From the NCBI GenBank assembly GCA_938022205.1, contig CALIEB010000007.1, positions 62,001 through 126,000 on the forward strand: a stretch of DNA of 64,000 nt, written 5' to 3'. A program made the position numbers and the translations under genes. The notes beneath the pieces are model-generated. The model was given only the letters and a program-made list of their open reading frames with translations, was not told the origin of the DNA and searched no databases. This document shows positions 29,420 to 38,268 of this stretch, one piece after another; the first letter of the stretch is position 1, and the number at the start of each line of letters is the position of its first letter. The stretch is from an uncultured Anaerolineae bacterium. GTDB taxonomy: Bacteria > Chloroflexota > Anaerolineae > Aggregatilineales > Phototrophicaceae.

Positions 29420-30031
29420 TCAATGCACAGGACCGAGAATTCTGCGCCCTGTGTTTATACGAATGCTCGCCACCGTCTTGTTGGGGTCAAGCGCGACGGG
29501 TCCGCCGGTGCTGTCTGTCTCCGCCACTGTGCCGTCGTTGTAGGTCACGCGCAGCACAAAGCGGTCGAGCGCACGTGGCGCGGGTCCTTCAATCCAGCTG
29601 CCATCGCCATTGAATTTGGAGCCATGACAGGGACACTCGAAGCGGTCGTTGGTCGCCACCCACTTCGGCAGGCAGCCCAAGTGCGTGCAAACGCCGTACA
29701 GCGCGAGGATGCCGTTTTCGGTGTTGCTGACGTGAAAACGCCCGGTGGCGACGGTCTTGGGCTGTTCGTTGACGGCGGGCAAATCGGCAATGTCAAACGG
29801 GAACTCGCCGCCGAACTCGCCCTCTTTGAAGCGTGGGAAAGCAAACCAAATCAAGCCCGCGCCCACCTGTCCGAGCAGCAAGGCGATTGACGCGCCCCAA
29901 ATGTAATACAAAAATTCCCGACGTGACGGCGGGGGAACAGTGACACCTTCACCGCTAGCGGCACTGGTGGCAGGCTTGGCGACGCTTGTTCTAACTTCAA
30001 GTTCGCCCTTGCTTGGATTTGCGGTTGCCAT
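29420..30031 (-). CDS. Rieske Fe-S protein
   Basis: CTHLGC ... CPCHGS cluster-binding motifs, TM anchor; ATG at 30029-30031. Confidence 0.93.
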   Translation of the reverse strand: MATANPSKGELEVRTSVAKPATSAASGEGVTVPPPSRREFLYYIWGASIALLLGQVGAGLIWFAFPRFKEGEFGGEFPFDIADLPAVNEQPKTVATGRFHVSNTENGILALYGVCTHLGCLPKWVATNDRFECPCHGSKFNGDGSWIEGPAPRALDRFVLRVTYNDGTVAETDSTGGPVALDPNKTVASIRINTGRRILGPVH

Positions 30032-30287
30032 AATCTCCTTGCTTCCTCCAAACACAATGGGGTTGTTTTGTTAAAAATGCGCCTTAAACCACTTCAGACG
30101 CGCTTAGGACACGCTCTTTAGGTCTTGCATGATAGTAAATGCGAAAAATGTCACAATCATGACGACATAACTATAACACAGCTTGCCCACCCTGTCAAAA
30201 TAAAATGTGACCATCGGCAGACAAAAAGAGCATACCCCACCATGTGTAGCGCGTGGTGGGGTTGCTTGGTGTGGGGACGGGACGTTG

Positions 30288-32249
30288 CTATGCGCTGGTT
30301 TGGGCGCGGCGGCGTGCCAGCTCGGGCAGGAGTAGCAGCTGCACCAAGCCGTTGGTGACGACAATCACCGTGCTGCCCTCATGTCCCAGCACGCCCAAAG
30401 GCAGCGGCAGCGACACGACGAACACGCTGATAATCAGCAGAACAATCACGGCAATGGAGAAGCTGATGTTCTGCCAGACCACGCGCCGCGCCAGCCGCGC
30501 CAGCTTAATTGTGTCGACGATGCGCTCGAGCTTGTCGCTCATCAACACGACATCGGCGGTTTCCATTGCCACGTCGGTGCCGGCACCGCCCATCGCTAGC
30601 CCGACACTAGCGGTCGCCAGTGCGGGCGCGTCGTTCACGCCGTCGCCCACCATCGCCACCACGCCGCGCTCGTCCATCAGCTGCTTCAGCACGGTCACTT
30701 TGTCTTCAGGCATGAGCTGGGCATGGACGCGCTGAATGCCCAGCTCTTGGGCGATGTGGTGCGCCACTTGGGCGTTGTCGCCGGTGAACATGGCGGTCGC
30801 AATGCCCATATCGTGCAGCTGGCGGACAACAGCACGCGCTTGCGGGCGTACTTGGTCGGCGACTGCCAGCGCACCCAGCCACACGCCCTCGCGCAGCACG
30901 CCGATCAGCGTCTTGCCTTGCGCCTCTAGCGCGCTGATTTGTGCTTGTAGCGGCGCGGGCGGCGGTGTAATGGCGGCCAGATGTGTCATGCTGCCGACTT
31001 CAACGCGCGCGCCTGCTAGCGTGGCGACCAAGCCGCGCCCGACCAACGCCTCAAACGCGCTAACTTCTGTGAGTGGCAAACCGCGCGCTTGCGCCGCCTG
31101 CACAACCGCGCGCGCGATAGGATGCTCGGAGCGCGCCTCGACCGATGCTGCTACACCTAGCAGCTCCGCCTCGTCAACGTCGTGCGGCAAAATGTCGGTT
31201 ACGTCGGGCTTGCCTTGTGTCAACGTGCCAGTTTTGTCAAAGGCAACCGCGTTCACCCGCGCTAGCTCCTCAAGATACGCGCCGCCTTTGAGCAGCACGC
31301 CCATGCGCGCGCCCGACGCAATCGCGCTGATGAACGAGGCCGGCACGCTAATCACCAGCGCGCACGGCGATGCCACCGTCATCAAGACCATCGCGCGGTA
31401 GAAGTTGCTGGCAAATGCCACGTCGAAGAGCAGCGGCGGAATGACGATGATGAGTCCCACCGCCGCGATGATGAAGGTCGCGTAAGCCTGCTCAAAGCGG
31501 TCGAGGAAACGCTCGGTTGGGGCTTGGCTTTCTTGCGCCTCTTCGACCATTTGGATAACCCGCGCTAGCGTGGTTTCCGACGCGCTCTTGGTGGCGCGGA
31601 TGTCGAGCAGCCCCTGCTTGTTCAGGGTGCCGGCGTAGACGATATCGCCCACGCCTTTGTCGACGGGCAGGCTCTCGCCGGTGATGGGGGACTCATCGAC
31701 CGACGATTGCCCGCTGATGACCACGCCGTCCACCGCAATGCGCTCGGCGGGCTGAATGAGGACGATGTCGCCCACGCGAATGTCGTTGAGCTTGAGCGTG
31801 ACAATCTTGCCATCACGGCGGACTTGTGCTGTTTCGGGATAGAGCTTGAACAGACTTTTGATGGCTTGGCGGCTGCGCCCGATAGCGTAGTCTTGCAGCA
31901 CGTTGCTCAGCGAGAACAAGAACAACAGCAGCGCGCCCTCATGCCATTGGTCGATGACCGCCGCGCCGAGTGCCGCCAAAATCATCAGCATGTCTACGTC
32001 CAGCTTGCGCTCTTTGAAGAGCGACACCAGCGCGTTGCGTGCGCCAAAAAAGCCGCCCGCCGCGTAGCTGATGAGGTTAAACGCCAGCGTAAGCGTCGCG
32101 TTTGCGCCTAGCTGTTGGCTCGCCCAGCTGGCAAGCATCGCTAGCGCGGTGATGACGACGAAGCGCGGCGCAAGCCATTCTTCCTCAAGGTAGAACAGGC
32201 GTGGCGTGGCTGGCGTTTGGTTGGCGAGCGTGGTGTTGACTGCGGTCAT
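30288..32249 (-). CDS. P1B-type heavy-metal ATPase (SPC/HEG type, P1B-4-like)
   Basis: DKTGTLTQG, SPITGESLPVDK, GDGVNDAPAL; SPCALV in the TM metal site and GHEGSTVIVVTN; no N-terminal HMA domain. Confidence 0.92.
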   Translation of the reverse strand: MTAVNTTLANQTPATPRLFYLEEEWLAPRFVVITALAMLASWASQQLGANATLTLAFNLISYAAGGFFGARNALVSLFKERKLDVDMLMILAALGAAVIDQWHEGALLLFLFSLSNVLQDYAIGRSRQAIKSLFKLYPETAQVRRDGKIVTLKLNDIRVGDIVLIQPAERIAVDGVVISGQSSVDESPITGESLPVDKGVGDIVYAGTLNKQGLLDIRATKSASETTLARVIQMVEEAQESQAPTERFLDRFEQAYATFIIAAVGLIIVIPPLLFDVAFASNFYRAMVLMTVASPCALVISVPASFISAIASGARMGVLLKGGAYLEELARVNAVAFDKTGTLTQGKPDVTDILPHDVDEAELLGVAASVEARSEHPIARAVVQAAQARGLPLTEVSAFEALVGRGLVATLAGARVEVGSMTHLAAITPPPAPLQAQISALEAQGKTLIGVLREGVWLGALAVADQVRPQARAVVRQLHDMGIATAMFTGDNAQVAHHIAQELGIQRVHAQLMPEDKVTVLKQLMDERGVVAMVGDGVNDAPALATASVGLAMGGAGTDVAMETADVVLMSDKLERIVDTIKLARLARRVVWQNISFSIAVIVLLIISVFVVSLPLPLGVLGHEGSTVIVVTNGLVQLLLLPELARRRAQTSA

Positions 32250-32417
32250 CGCAAGACCTCCTTTAGGTAGATAGATGACGTATTTGCTATGTTAATTAGG
32301 CGTTGCGATAGGCATTAAATTTACTTGTATCATGCTGTTACTTTTCATTTTAATCGCCGTTAAAACAAAACGCAAGCGGTATAATAAGACCAACGCTTAA
32401 AAACTCGTGAGGCTTTT

Positions 32418-33581
32418 ATGAGCGCAAACGAACGCTTTTATCAGGACTTGCCCAGCGTCACTAGCATCAACGCCATCACCGACCCCACCATTTACCACGA
32501 CATGCCCGCTGACTGGCTTATCGTCATCACGGACGTGCAAGGGTCGACGCAAGCCATCGAAGCGGGCAAGTACAAAGAGGTCAACGGCATTGCTGCCGCC
32601 AACATTTGCGCGCTGCTGAATAACTTGCCGCGCGACGTTGACCTACCCTTTGTCTTCGGCGGCGACGGTGCGACCATTGTTATCCCGCCCGATGTTGTGC
32701 CGCAAGCGCGCGCCTCGCTCATCGCCACGCAGCGGCTCGCCCGCGAGCAGTTCGGGCTGACGCTACGCATTGGCATGGTGCCGATTGCCGACGTGCTAGC
32801 CGAAGGCTACCGCGTGCGCGTTGCCAAGCTCAAATACAGCGACAACTTTTATCAGGCGGTGTTCACGGGGGGCGGGCTGGCGTGTGCTGAAAAGCTCATC
32901 AAGGCGGCAGATACGGCGGCGCGCTATGCTGTCCAAGACGATGGCGCGGACTACGCGGCGGATTTCAGCGGCTACGAGTGCCGTTGGAATGAAATCCCCA
33001 GCCAGTATGACGAGACGGTAAGCCTGTTAGTGCAGGCAATGGGGCGCGATGAGGCGGACAACCGCCGCATCTATGCTGAGGTGCTGCAAGCTATTGAGAA
33101 CATTTATGGCAACGAAGCGGCGCGTAACCCTTTAGCGATTGAGCGCATGCGTCCCTCGCTTAACGTCGCCGATTACAGCGTTGAAACGCGCATCCGCAGC
33201 CGCAGCGCACGCTTGGGCGACCGCTTGCGCTTGATGTTGTGGAGCGTCGGCGGCTGGCTGCTGTGGGCGTATAAGGACAAGATTTGGGAACGCTACAAGC
33301 GCGTCGTTGTCGAAGCGACCGACCGCGAGAAGTTCGACGACATGCTGCGCATGATTATCGCAGGGACAGTCGCACAGCGCGACGCGCTCACACAAGCGTT
33401 AGAAGCCAAACGCCAGCGTGGTGAGCTGGTCTATGGCATTCACACGGCAAAGCACGCGCTGATGACCTGCCTTGTGTTTGACCGCTTCGGCAAGCAAGTC
33501 CACTTTGTCGACGGCGCAAACGGCGGCTACGCGCTGGCAGCCCGCCAGCTTAAGGCGCAGCTAAAAGGTAAGGCCGGCTAG
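32418..33581 (+). CDS. DUF3095-family protein
   Basis: 387 aa; WLIVITDVQGSTQAIEAGKYKEVN...PFVFGGDGATIVIPP...FTGGGLACAEKLIK. Confidence 0.8.
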   Translation: MSANERFYQDLPSVTSINAITDPTIYHDMPADWLIVITDVQGSTQAIEAGKYKEVNGIAAANICALLNNLPRDVDLPFVFGGDGATIVIPPDVVPQARASLIATQRLAREQFGLTLRIGMVPIADVLAEGYRVRVAKLKYSDNFYQAVFTGGGLACAEKLIKAADTAARYAVQDDGADYAADFSGYECRWNEIPSQYDETVSLLVQAMGRDEADNRRIYAEVLQAIENIYGNEAARNPLAIERMRPSLNVADYSVETRIRSRSARLGDRLRLMLWSVGGWLLWAYKDKIWERYKRVVVEATDREKFDDMLRMIIAGTVAQRDALTQALEAKRQRGELVYGIHTAKHALMTCLVFDRFGKQVHFVDGANGGYALAARQLKAQLKGKAG

Positions 33582-33982
33582 CCCTCCGCGCGCAGTGTCG
33601 CCAAGTATTTCGGGTTGGCGACTTCTAGCTGTGCCTCCGTCGTCTGCACTAAGTAAGCGTACAGCGCGGGGTCATCGTCGTGCGCGCCGCTGCGAATGGC
33701 TTCGCACAGCGCAGCGGTGCGGGTCTTGAGCGCGTCCGCCAGCTGGCGCGGGTCTTCGGGCAGCGGCTGCGCGCCTTGCAGCGCGTCCAAGCCTTGCCAA
33801 GCGGCGCGCAGGTGGTCGTCGCGCAGCAGCAGCTCGCGCTCGACAATGCGCAGCACGTTCACCGCCACCAACGTTTGAAAGTAGAGCTTGTGGTTGGTGG
33901 CTTTTGCCAGTGGCACCAGCTGCCCCTCAACGTGTTCGCGCGCGGCGGTCAGCAGCTCGATGATGTCGGGTCGGTCGTACAT
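33578..33982 (-). CDS. Hypothetical protein
   Basis: 134 aa ORF, stop overlaps the convergent DUF3095 gene. Confidence 0.5.
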   Translation of the reverse strand: MYDRPDIIELLTAAREHVEGQLVPLAKATNHKLYFQTLVAVNVLRIVERELLLRDDHLRAAWQGLDALQGAQPLPEDPRQLADALKTRTAALCEAIRSGAHDDDPALYAYLVQTTEAQLEVANPKYLATLRAEG

Positions 33983-33998
33983 AGGGCTGCCCTTCTGG

Positions 33999-34202
33999 CT
34001 ACTCGCCCGGCTTTAAGCGTCCGTATAGCTTTTGCCAACGCTCACGCGCCGAGGCGTGGCTCTCTAGTTTGCTTCTGCCGCTGCTGCTATCCCACAAGTA
34101 CATCATCGTAATCGTGCGGCGGTTGCAAGAAATACAGCGCTCGCCTTGAGAGGGGCGTTGCTCGCGGTTACAGTGTCCACAAAAATAAATGTCTTCGTTC
34201 AT
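33999..34202 (-). CDS. Small zinc-ribbon protein
   Basis: YFCGHCNREQ...ERCISCNRRTITMMYLW (two CxxC). Confidence 0.6.
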   Translation of the reverse strand: MNEDIYFCGHCNREQRPSQGERCISCNRRTITMMYLWDSSSGRSKLESHASARERWQKLYGRLKPGE

Positions 34203-34245
34203 GGGTAACACTCCTTTATTATTGTCTTAAAAGAAAGCCTGCTTG

Positions 34246-35142
34246 TTAAGTCGCCATGCGCGCCAGCACCAGCGCGCCGACCATGCCGGCGTTGTCGCCC
34301 AGCGCGGGCGTGACGACATAGCCCGCCCAATCGTCGAGCCGGGGGTGCTGCACGTAGCCGTTGAGCAGCGTGCGCGCCGCTTCGTGGACGCGCGGCAGCA
34401 GCGTTGGCTGGTTGAGCATGACCCCGCCACCAAGAATGACCCGCTCGGGCGCGAGGATGCAAATCATGGCGACAATGAACTGCCCTATGTAGAACGCTTC
34501 GACTTCCCACGCCAGCTCCCAGTTCGGGTTATTTGGTGTAAAGCCATCCCAGCCCCACCGGCGTTTGACCGCTTCGCCGCTTGCCATGCCCTCTAAGCAC
34601 AGCTCGTGATAAGGACACACGCCCTTGAAGCCTGTCGTCGCGTCGTGGGGGTGGGGCTTGACGCTGATATGCCCCATTTCGCTGTGGGTGAAGCCGTGCA
34701 GCATGCGCCCGCCTAAAATGGCACCTGCGCCGATGCCCGTACCAATCGTGGCGTACACGAGGCTTTGCAGCCCCTTGCCCGCGCCAAAGTGCCACTCGCC
34801 CAGTGCCGCGCCGTTTACGTCGGTGTCCAGCCGTATCGGCAGGTTGGGTAAGCTGGCGCGCAGCGTCGGCAGCAGCGGAAAGCCTGCCCAGCCGCGCTTG
34901 GGCGTGGTCGTGATGCAGCCGCTCTCGAGGTCGACCGGACCAAACGTCCCCACGCCAAGCCCCGCTAACGCTTCGGGTGCGGCGGCAAAGAAGCGCGCCG
35001 CCTCTTGTATGGTGGCGTGCGGGTCGTCGCTGGTGCGGAACTCGTAGCGATTTTGCCCGTCAACCAGCGGGTCGGTTGGGGCGTGCGCCCACGCACACAC
35101 GATGTTTGTCCCGCCTAGTTCCATCCCCCCGTAGAGTGCCAT
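34246..35142 (-). CDS. ROK-family sugar kinase/regulator
   Basis: GGMELGGTNIVCA; VYATIGTGIGAGAILGGRMLHG; EMGHISV; CPYHELCLEGMASG. Confidence 0.9.
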   Translation of the reverse strand: MALYGGMELGGTNIVCAWAHAPTDPLVDGQNRYEFRTSDDPHATIQEAARFFAAAPEALAGLGVGTFGPVDLESGCITTTPKRGWAGFPLLPTLRASLPNLPIRLDTDVNGAALGEWHFGAGKGLQSLVYATIGTGIGAGAILGGRMLHGFTHSEMGHISVKPHPHDATTGFKGVCPYHELCLEGMASGEAVKRRWGWDGFTPNNPNWELAWEVEAFYIGQFIVAMICILAPERVILGGGVMLNQPTLLPRVHEAARTLLNGYVQHPRLDDWAGYVVTPALGDNAGMVGALVLARMAT

Positions 35143-35172
35143 AAGGCTGCCTTTCTTGTGATAGCGCGCAAG

Positions 35173-35574
35173 CTAGCCGCGTCTTTTCGCCAGCTGCTTG
35201 ACGTTGCCCAGACAACACGTGCCTTGTGGGTTGCGCCAATTGCACGCGCATTGGTCAGCTTGGATGCCCGCCTCAATGTCCGCGACCACCGCCGCGCCTT
35301 CGCGCCGCACGTCCGCCACCGTATGCCCAAAGCAGTAGCAAATCGGGGTCGTGTCGTCGGCTTCTTTTTGGTAGATAGGCACGCGCACTTGCGCTTTGTC
35401 GAAGGTTTGCGCGCCGTCTTGCGTGAAGTACGCCACGTCACAAGTCGCGGTGGCGCAGAAGGCATAAGGCATGGCGCGCAGCTGGCGCAAGCTCACCGCC
35501 AGTAGTGCTTTGAGGGTGGCGGTGTCGACATTACGCCCCACACCGCCGCACACGGGGCAAGTTGTGCTAGCCAT
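35173..35574 (-). CDS. CopZ N-terminal-like Zn/2Fe-2S protein (stand-alone)
   Basis: TCPVCGGVGR...YAFCATATCDVAYF...ICYCFGHTVADV...CACNWRNPQGTCCLGNV. Confidence 0.75.
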   Translation of the reverse strand: MASTTCPVCGGVGRNVDTATLKALLAVSLRQLRAMPYAFCATATCDVAYFTQDGAQTFDKAQVRVPIYQKEADDTTPICYCFGHTVADVRREGAAVVADIEAGIQADQCACNWRNPQGTCCLGNVKQLAKRRG

Positions 35575-35750
35575 AAGCTCTCCTTCGAACGCGCGTTGAT
35601 GCCTCAAGTATAGTAGCTCTGCCGTTTGCCCGCAAGCAAGGCTTTAAGCGAGCCTTGTCGTGTGCGCCCCTTGCGCTGTGTGCCATGCTCTTTGACAATA
35701 GGCAGTATCACGCTTACTTACTTGATGATTATACACGCAAAGGATACTCA

Positions 35751-37448
35751 ATGCTCTCTGACCTTGCCATTGCTCAAGCGGCGTGCCTGCTGCCCATCCA
35801 CGACATTGCCGCCAAAATGGGGCTTAGTGCCGACGATTACGACCTCTATGGCAGCCCCTACATCGCCAAGCTGCGGCTCTCGCTGTTGGAACGCCCCGCG
35901 CCCGCTCGCACCGCCAAGTACGTCGACATCACCGCTATCACGCCCACGCCGCTAGGGGAGGGCAAATCCACCACGCTGGTTGGCTTGGGGCAAGCGATGC
36001 AGCACATCGGCAAGCGCAGCATCGTCACCATTCGCCAACCCTCGATGGGTCCCACCTTCGGCATTAAGGGCGGCGCAGCGGGCGGCGGCTACGCGCAGGT
36101 CGTGCCAATGGAGCCATTCAACCTGCATCTCACGGGTGACATTCACGCCGTTGCCGCCGCCAACAACTTGCTAGCCGCCATGCTCGACAACAAGCTCATG
36201 CGCGGCAACCCACTCAACATCGATCCCTATAGCATTACGTGGAAGCGCGTGGTGGACATGAACGACCGCGCCTTGCGCAACATCGTCGTTGGCTTAGGCG
36301 GCAAGGACGACGGTGTGCCGCGCCAAACGGGCTTTGACATCGCCGTCGCCAGCGAGGTCATGGCAATTCTCGCGCTGGCGACCTCGCTGCAAGACCTGCG
36401 CGCACGGCTTGGGCGCATTGTCGTGGGCTTCACCTACGACAAGCAACCTGTCACTGCCGAGCAGCTGGGCGCAGCGGGCGCAATGGCGGTCTTGCTGCAA
36501 GAAGCGATGCGTCCCACGCTCATGCAGACGCTGGAGAACACGCCCGTCTTGGTACATGCGGGTCCCTTTGCCAACATCGCGCACGGCAATAGCAGCGTGA
36601 TTGCTGACCTTATCGCTGTGCGTTATGCCGATTATGTGCTGACAGAGTCGGGCTTTGGCGCGGACATCGGCGCGGAGAAATTCTTCAACATTAAGTGCCG
36701 CGTGAGCGGTCTCAAACCGGACGCGGCGGTGCTAGTCGTCACGGTACGCGCCCTCAAGGTACACAGCGGCAAGTATCGCGTTGTGGCGGGCAAGCCACTG
36801 CCCACCGAGCTGACGCAGCCCAACGTGGCGGATGTTGAGGCAGGCGCGAGCAACCTTGTGCGCCACATCGCCAACTTGAAGAAGCAGGGCGTTACGCCTG
36901 TCGTTGCCATTAACGCTTTTGCCGATGACCACCCCGACGAACACGCCGCTATCCGCCGTATCGCCGCTGAAGCGGGCGCGCTGGGAACGGCGGTGTGTCG
37001 TCACCATGCCGAAGGCGGCAGGGGTGCGTTGGAACTCGCCGAGCTGGTCGTGCAAGCGTGCGAACAGCCTAACGCTTTCCGCTTTCTCTACGCGCTTGAG
37101 CAGCCGATTAAGGACAAAATCAGCGTCATTGCCCGTGAGATTTACGGCGCGGATGGCGTGAGCTACGAGCCGCTCGCCGAACGGCAGCTGCGCGACTATG
37201 AGCAGAGCGGCTACGGCAATTTGCCCATTTGCGTGGCGAAAACGCACCTCAGCTTTAGCCATGACCCCAACTTAAAGGGTGCGCCCAGTGGTTTCACGCT
37301 GCCCATTCGTGAGGTGCGCGCCAGCGTCGGCGCGGGCTTTATCTATCCGATTGCCGGCGATGTGCGCACCATGCCGGGTTTGCCGTCGCACCCGGCTGCC
37401 GAAGCGGTCGACCTCGCCGAAGACGGCAGCGTCGTCGGCTTGTTCTGA
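35751..37448 (+). CDS. fhs: Formate-tetrahydrofolate ligase
   Basis: YVDITAITPTPLGEGKSTTLVGLGQ; RQPSMGPTFGIKGGAAGGGYAQV; ESGFGADIGAEKFFNIKC. Confidence 0.95.
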   Translation: MLSDLAIAQAACLLPIHDIAAKMGLSADDYDLYGSPYIAKLRLSLLERPAPARTAKYVDITAITPTPLGEGKSTTLVGLGQAMQHIGKRSIVTIRQPSMGPTFGIKGGAAGGGYAQVVPMEPFNLHLTGDIHAVAAANNLLAAMLDNKLMRGNPLNIDPYSITWKRVVDMNDRALRNIVVGLGGKDDGVPRQTGFDIAVASEVMAILALATSLQDLRARLGRIVVGFTYDKQPVTAEQLGAAGAMAVLLQEAMRPTLMQTLENTPVLVHAGPFANIAHGNSSVIADLIAVRYADYVLTESGFGADIGAEKFFNIKCRVSGLKPDAAVLVVTVRALKVHSGKYRVVAGKPLPTELTQPNVADVEAGASNLVRHIANLKKQGVTPVVAINAFADDHPDEHAAIRRIAAEAGALGTAVCRHHAEGGRGALELAELVVQACEQPNAFRFLYALEQPIKDKISVIAREIYGADGVSYEPLAERQLRDYEQSGYGNLPICVAKTHLSFSHDPNLKGAPSGFTLPIREVRASVGAGFIYPIAGDVRTMPGLPSHPAAEAVDLAEDGSVVGLF

Positions 37449-37465
37449 TGCTATACTAAAGCAAG
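37386..37465 (+). repeat. 80-bp direct repeat, copy 1 (3' end of fhs plus downstream promoter-like sequence)
   Basis: Identical to 38165-38244 (tcgcacccggctgccgaagcgg...tgatgctatactaaagcaag). Confidence 0.97.
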
Positions 37466-37484
37466 ACAATTATGGAGAAACAGG

Positions 37485-37712
37485 ATGGTGACCTTGCATG
37501 ATGTGTTAGCATATGCTAAGCAACTGTCGGTTATAGAGCGTAAGGAGCTTATCAAGTTTTTGTTGGACAGTATCGACACAGAAGCGCAGGACACAGAAGA
37601 ACAAGAAGAGGAGAGCATCTTGTTTTTTGCAGGTGTGGCGCGGCACTTGACCGACAGTGAAGACCCGCAGGTTGCCATAAACCGCTTGCGCGATGAGTGG
37701 CACAACCCATGA
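37485..37712 (+). CDS. Putative antitoxin of a PIN toxin-antitoxin pair
   Basis: 75 aa; LHDVLAYAKQLSVIERKELIKFLLDSI N-terminus typical of addiction-module antitoxins; stop overlaps downstream PIN start (ATGA). Confidence 0.7.
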   Translation: MVTLHDVLAYAKQLSVIERKELIKFLLDSIDTEAQDTEEQEEESILFFAGVARHLTDSEDPQVAINRLRDEWHNP

Positions 37713-38152
37713 ATGCCGATGACCTGACAGCAGTAAAACGGCTCTATGTCGACACAGCACCGTTTATTTACTTTACCGAAGCGCGGCAGGGTTATGGCGA
37801 AAAGATGTACGAGATTATAAACATTGCCGTCGTAAACCGCATTCAACTGGTGACTGCTGCGATAACACTAACTGAAGTTCTTGTAAAGCCGCTACAAAAC
37901 AACGACGCGGCACTTGTTGAACAATACCGTCGCTTGTTTTATCGGACCAAAAATCTGTTGGTTGTCCCAATAACTGCTGCTATAAGCGAATCCGCTGCGC
38001 GTCTAAGAGCGCGTTATGCCCTCAGAACGCCTGATGCGCTTCATGCTGCTTCAGCAATACAAACACAGTGTGATGCGTTGTTAGCCAATGACAGTGTCTT
38101 TCAACGTTTGCAAGAACTTCTCATCATTCTGTTAGATGATTGGAATGCTTAG
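37709..38152 (+). CDS. PIN-domain protein (VapC-like toxin)
   Basis: RLYVDTAPFIYFTEA...TLTEVLVKPL...YALRTPDALHAASAI...ALLANDSVFQRL. Confidence 0.85.
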   Translation: MNADDLTAVKRLYVDTAPFIYFTEARQGYGEKMYEIINIAVVNRIQLVTAAITLTEVLVKPLQNNDAALVEQYRRLFYRTKNLLVVPITAAISESAARLRARYALRTPDALHAASAIQTQCDALLANDSVFQRLQELLIILLDDWNA

Positions 38153-38164
38153 TTGGTCGAAGCA

Positions 38165-38244
38165 TCGCACCCGGCTGCCGAAGCGGTCGACCTCGCCGAA
38201 GACGGCAGCGTCGTCGGCTTGTTCTGATGCTATACTAAAGCAAG
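38165..38244 (+). repeat. 80-bp direct repeat, copy 2
   Basis: Identical to 37386-37465 by direct reading. Confidence 0.97.
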
Positions 38245-38268
38245 CAACCGACGAAAGGAGGTGCGGCG

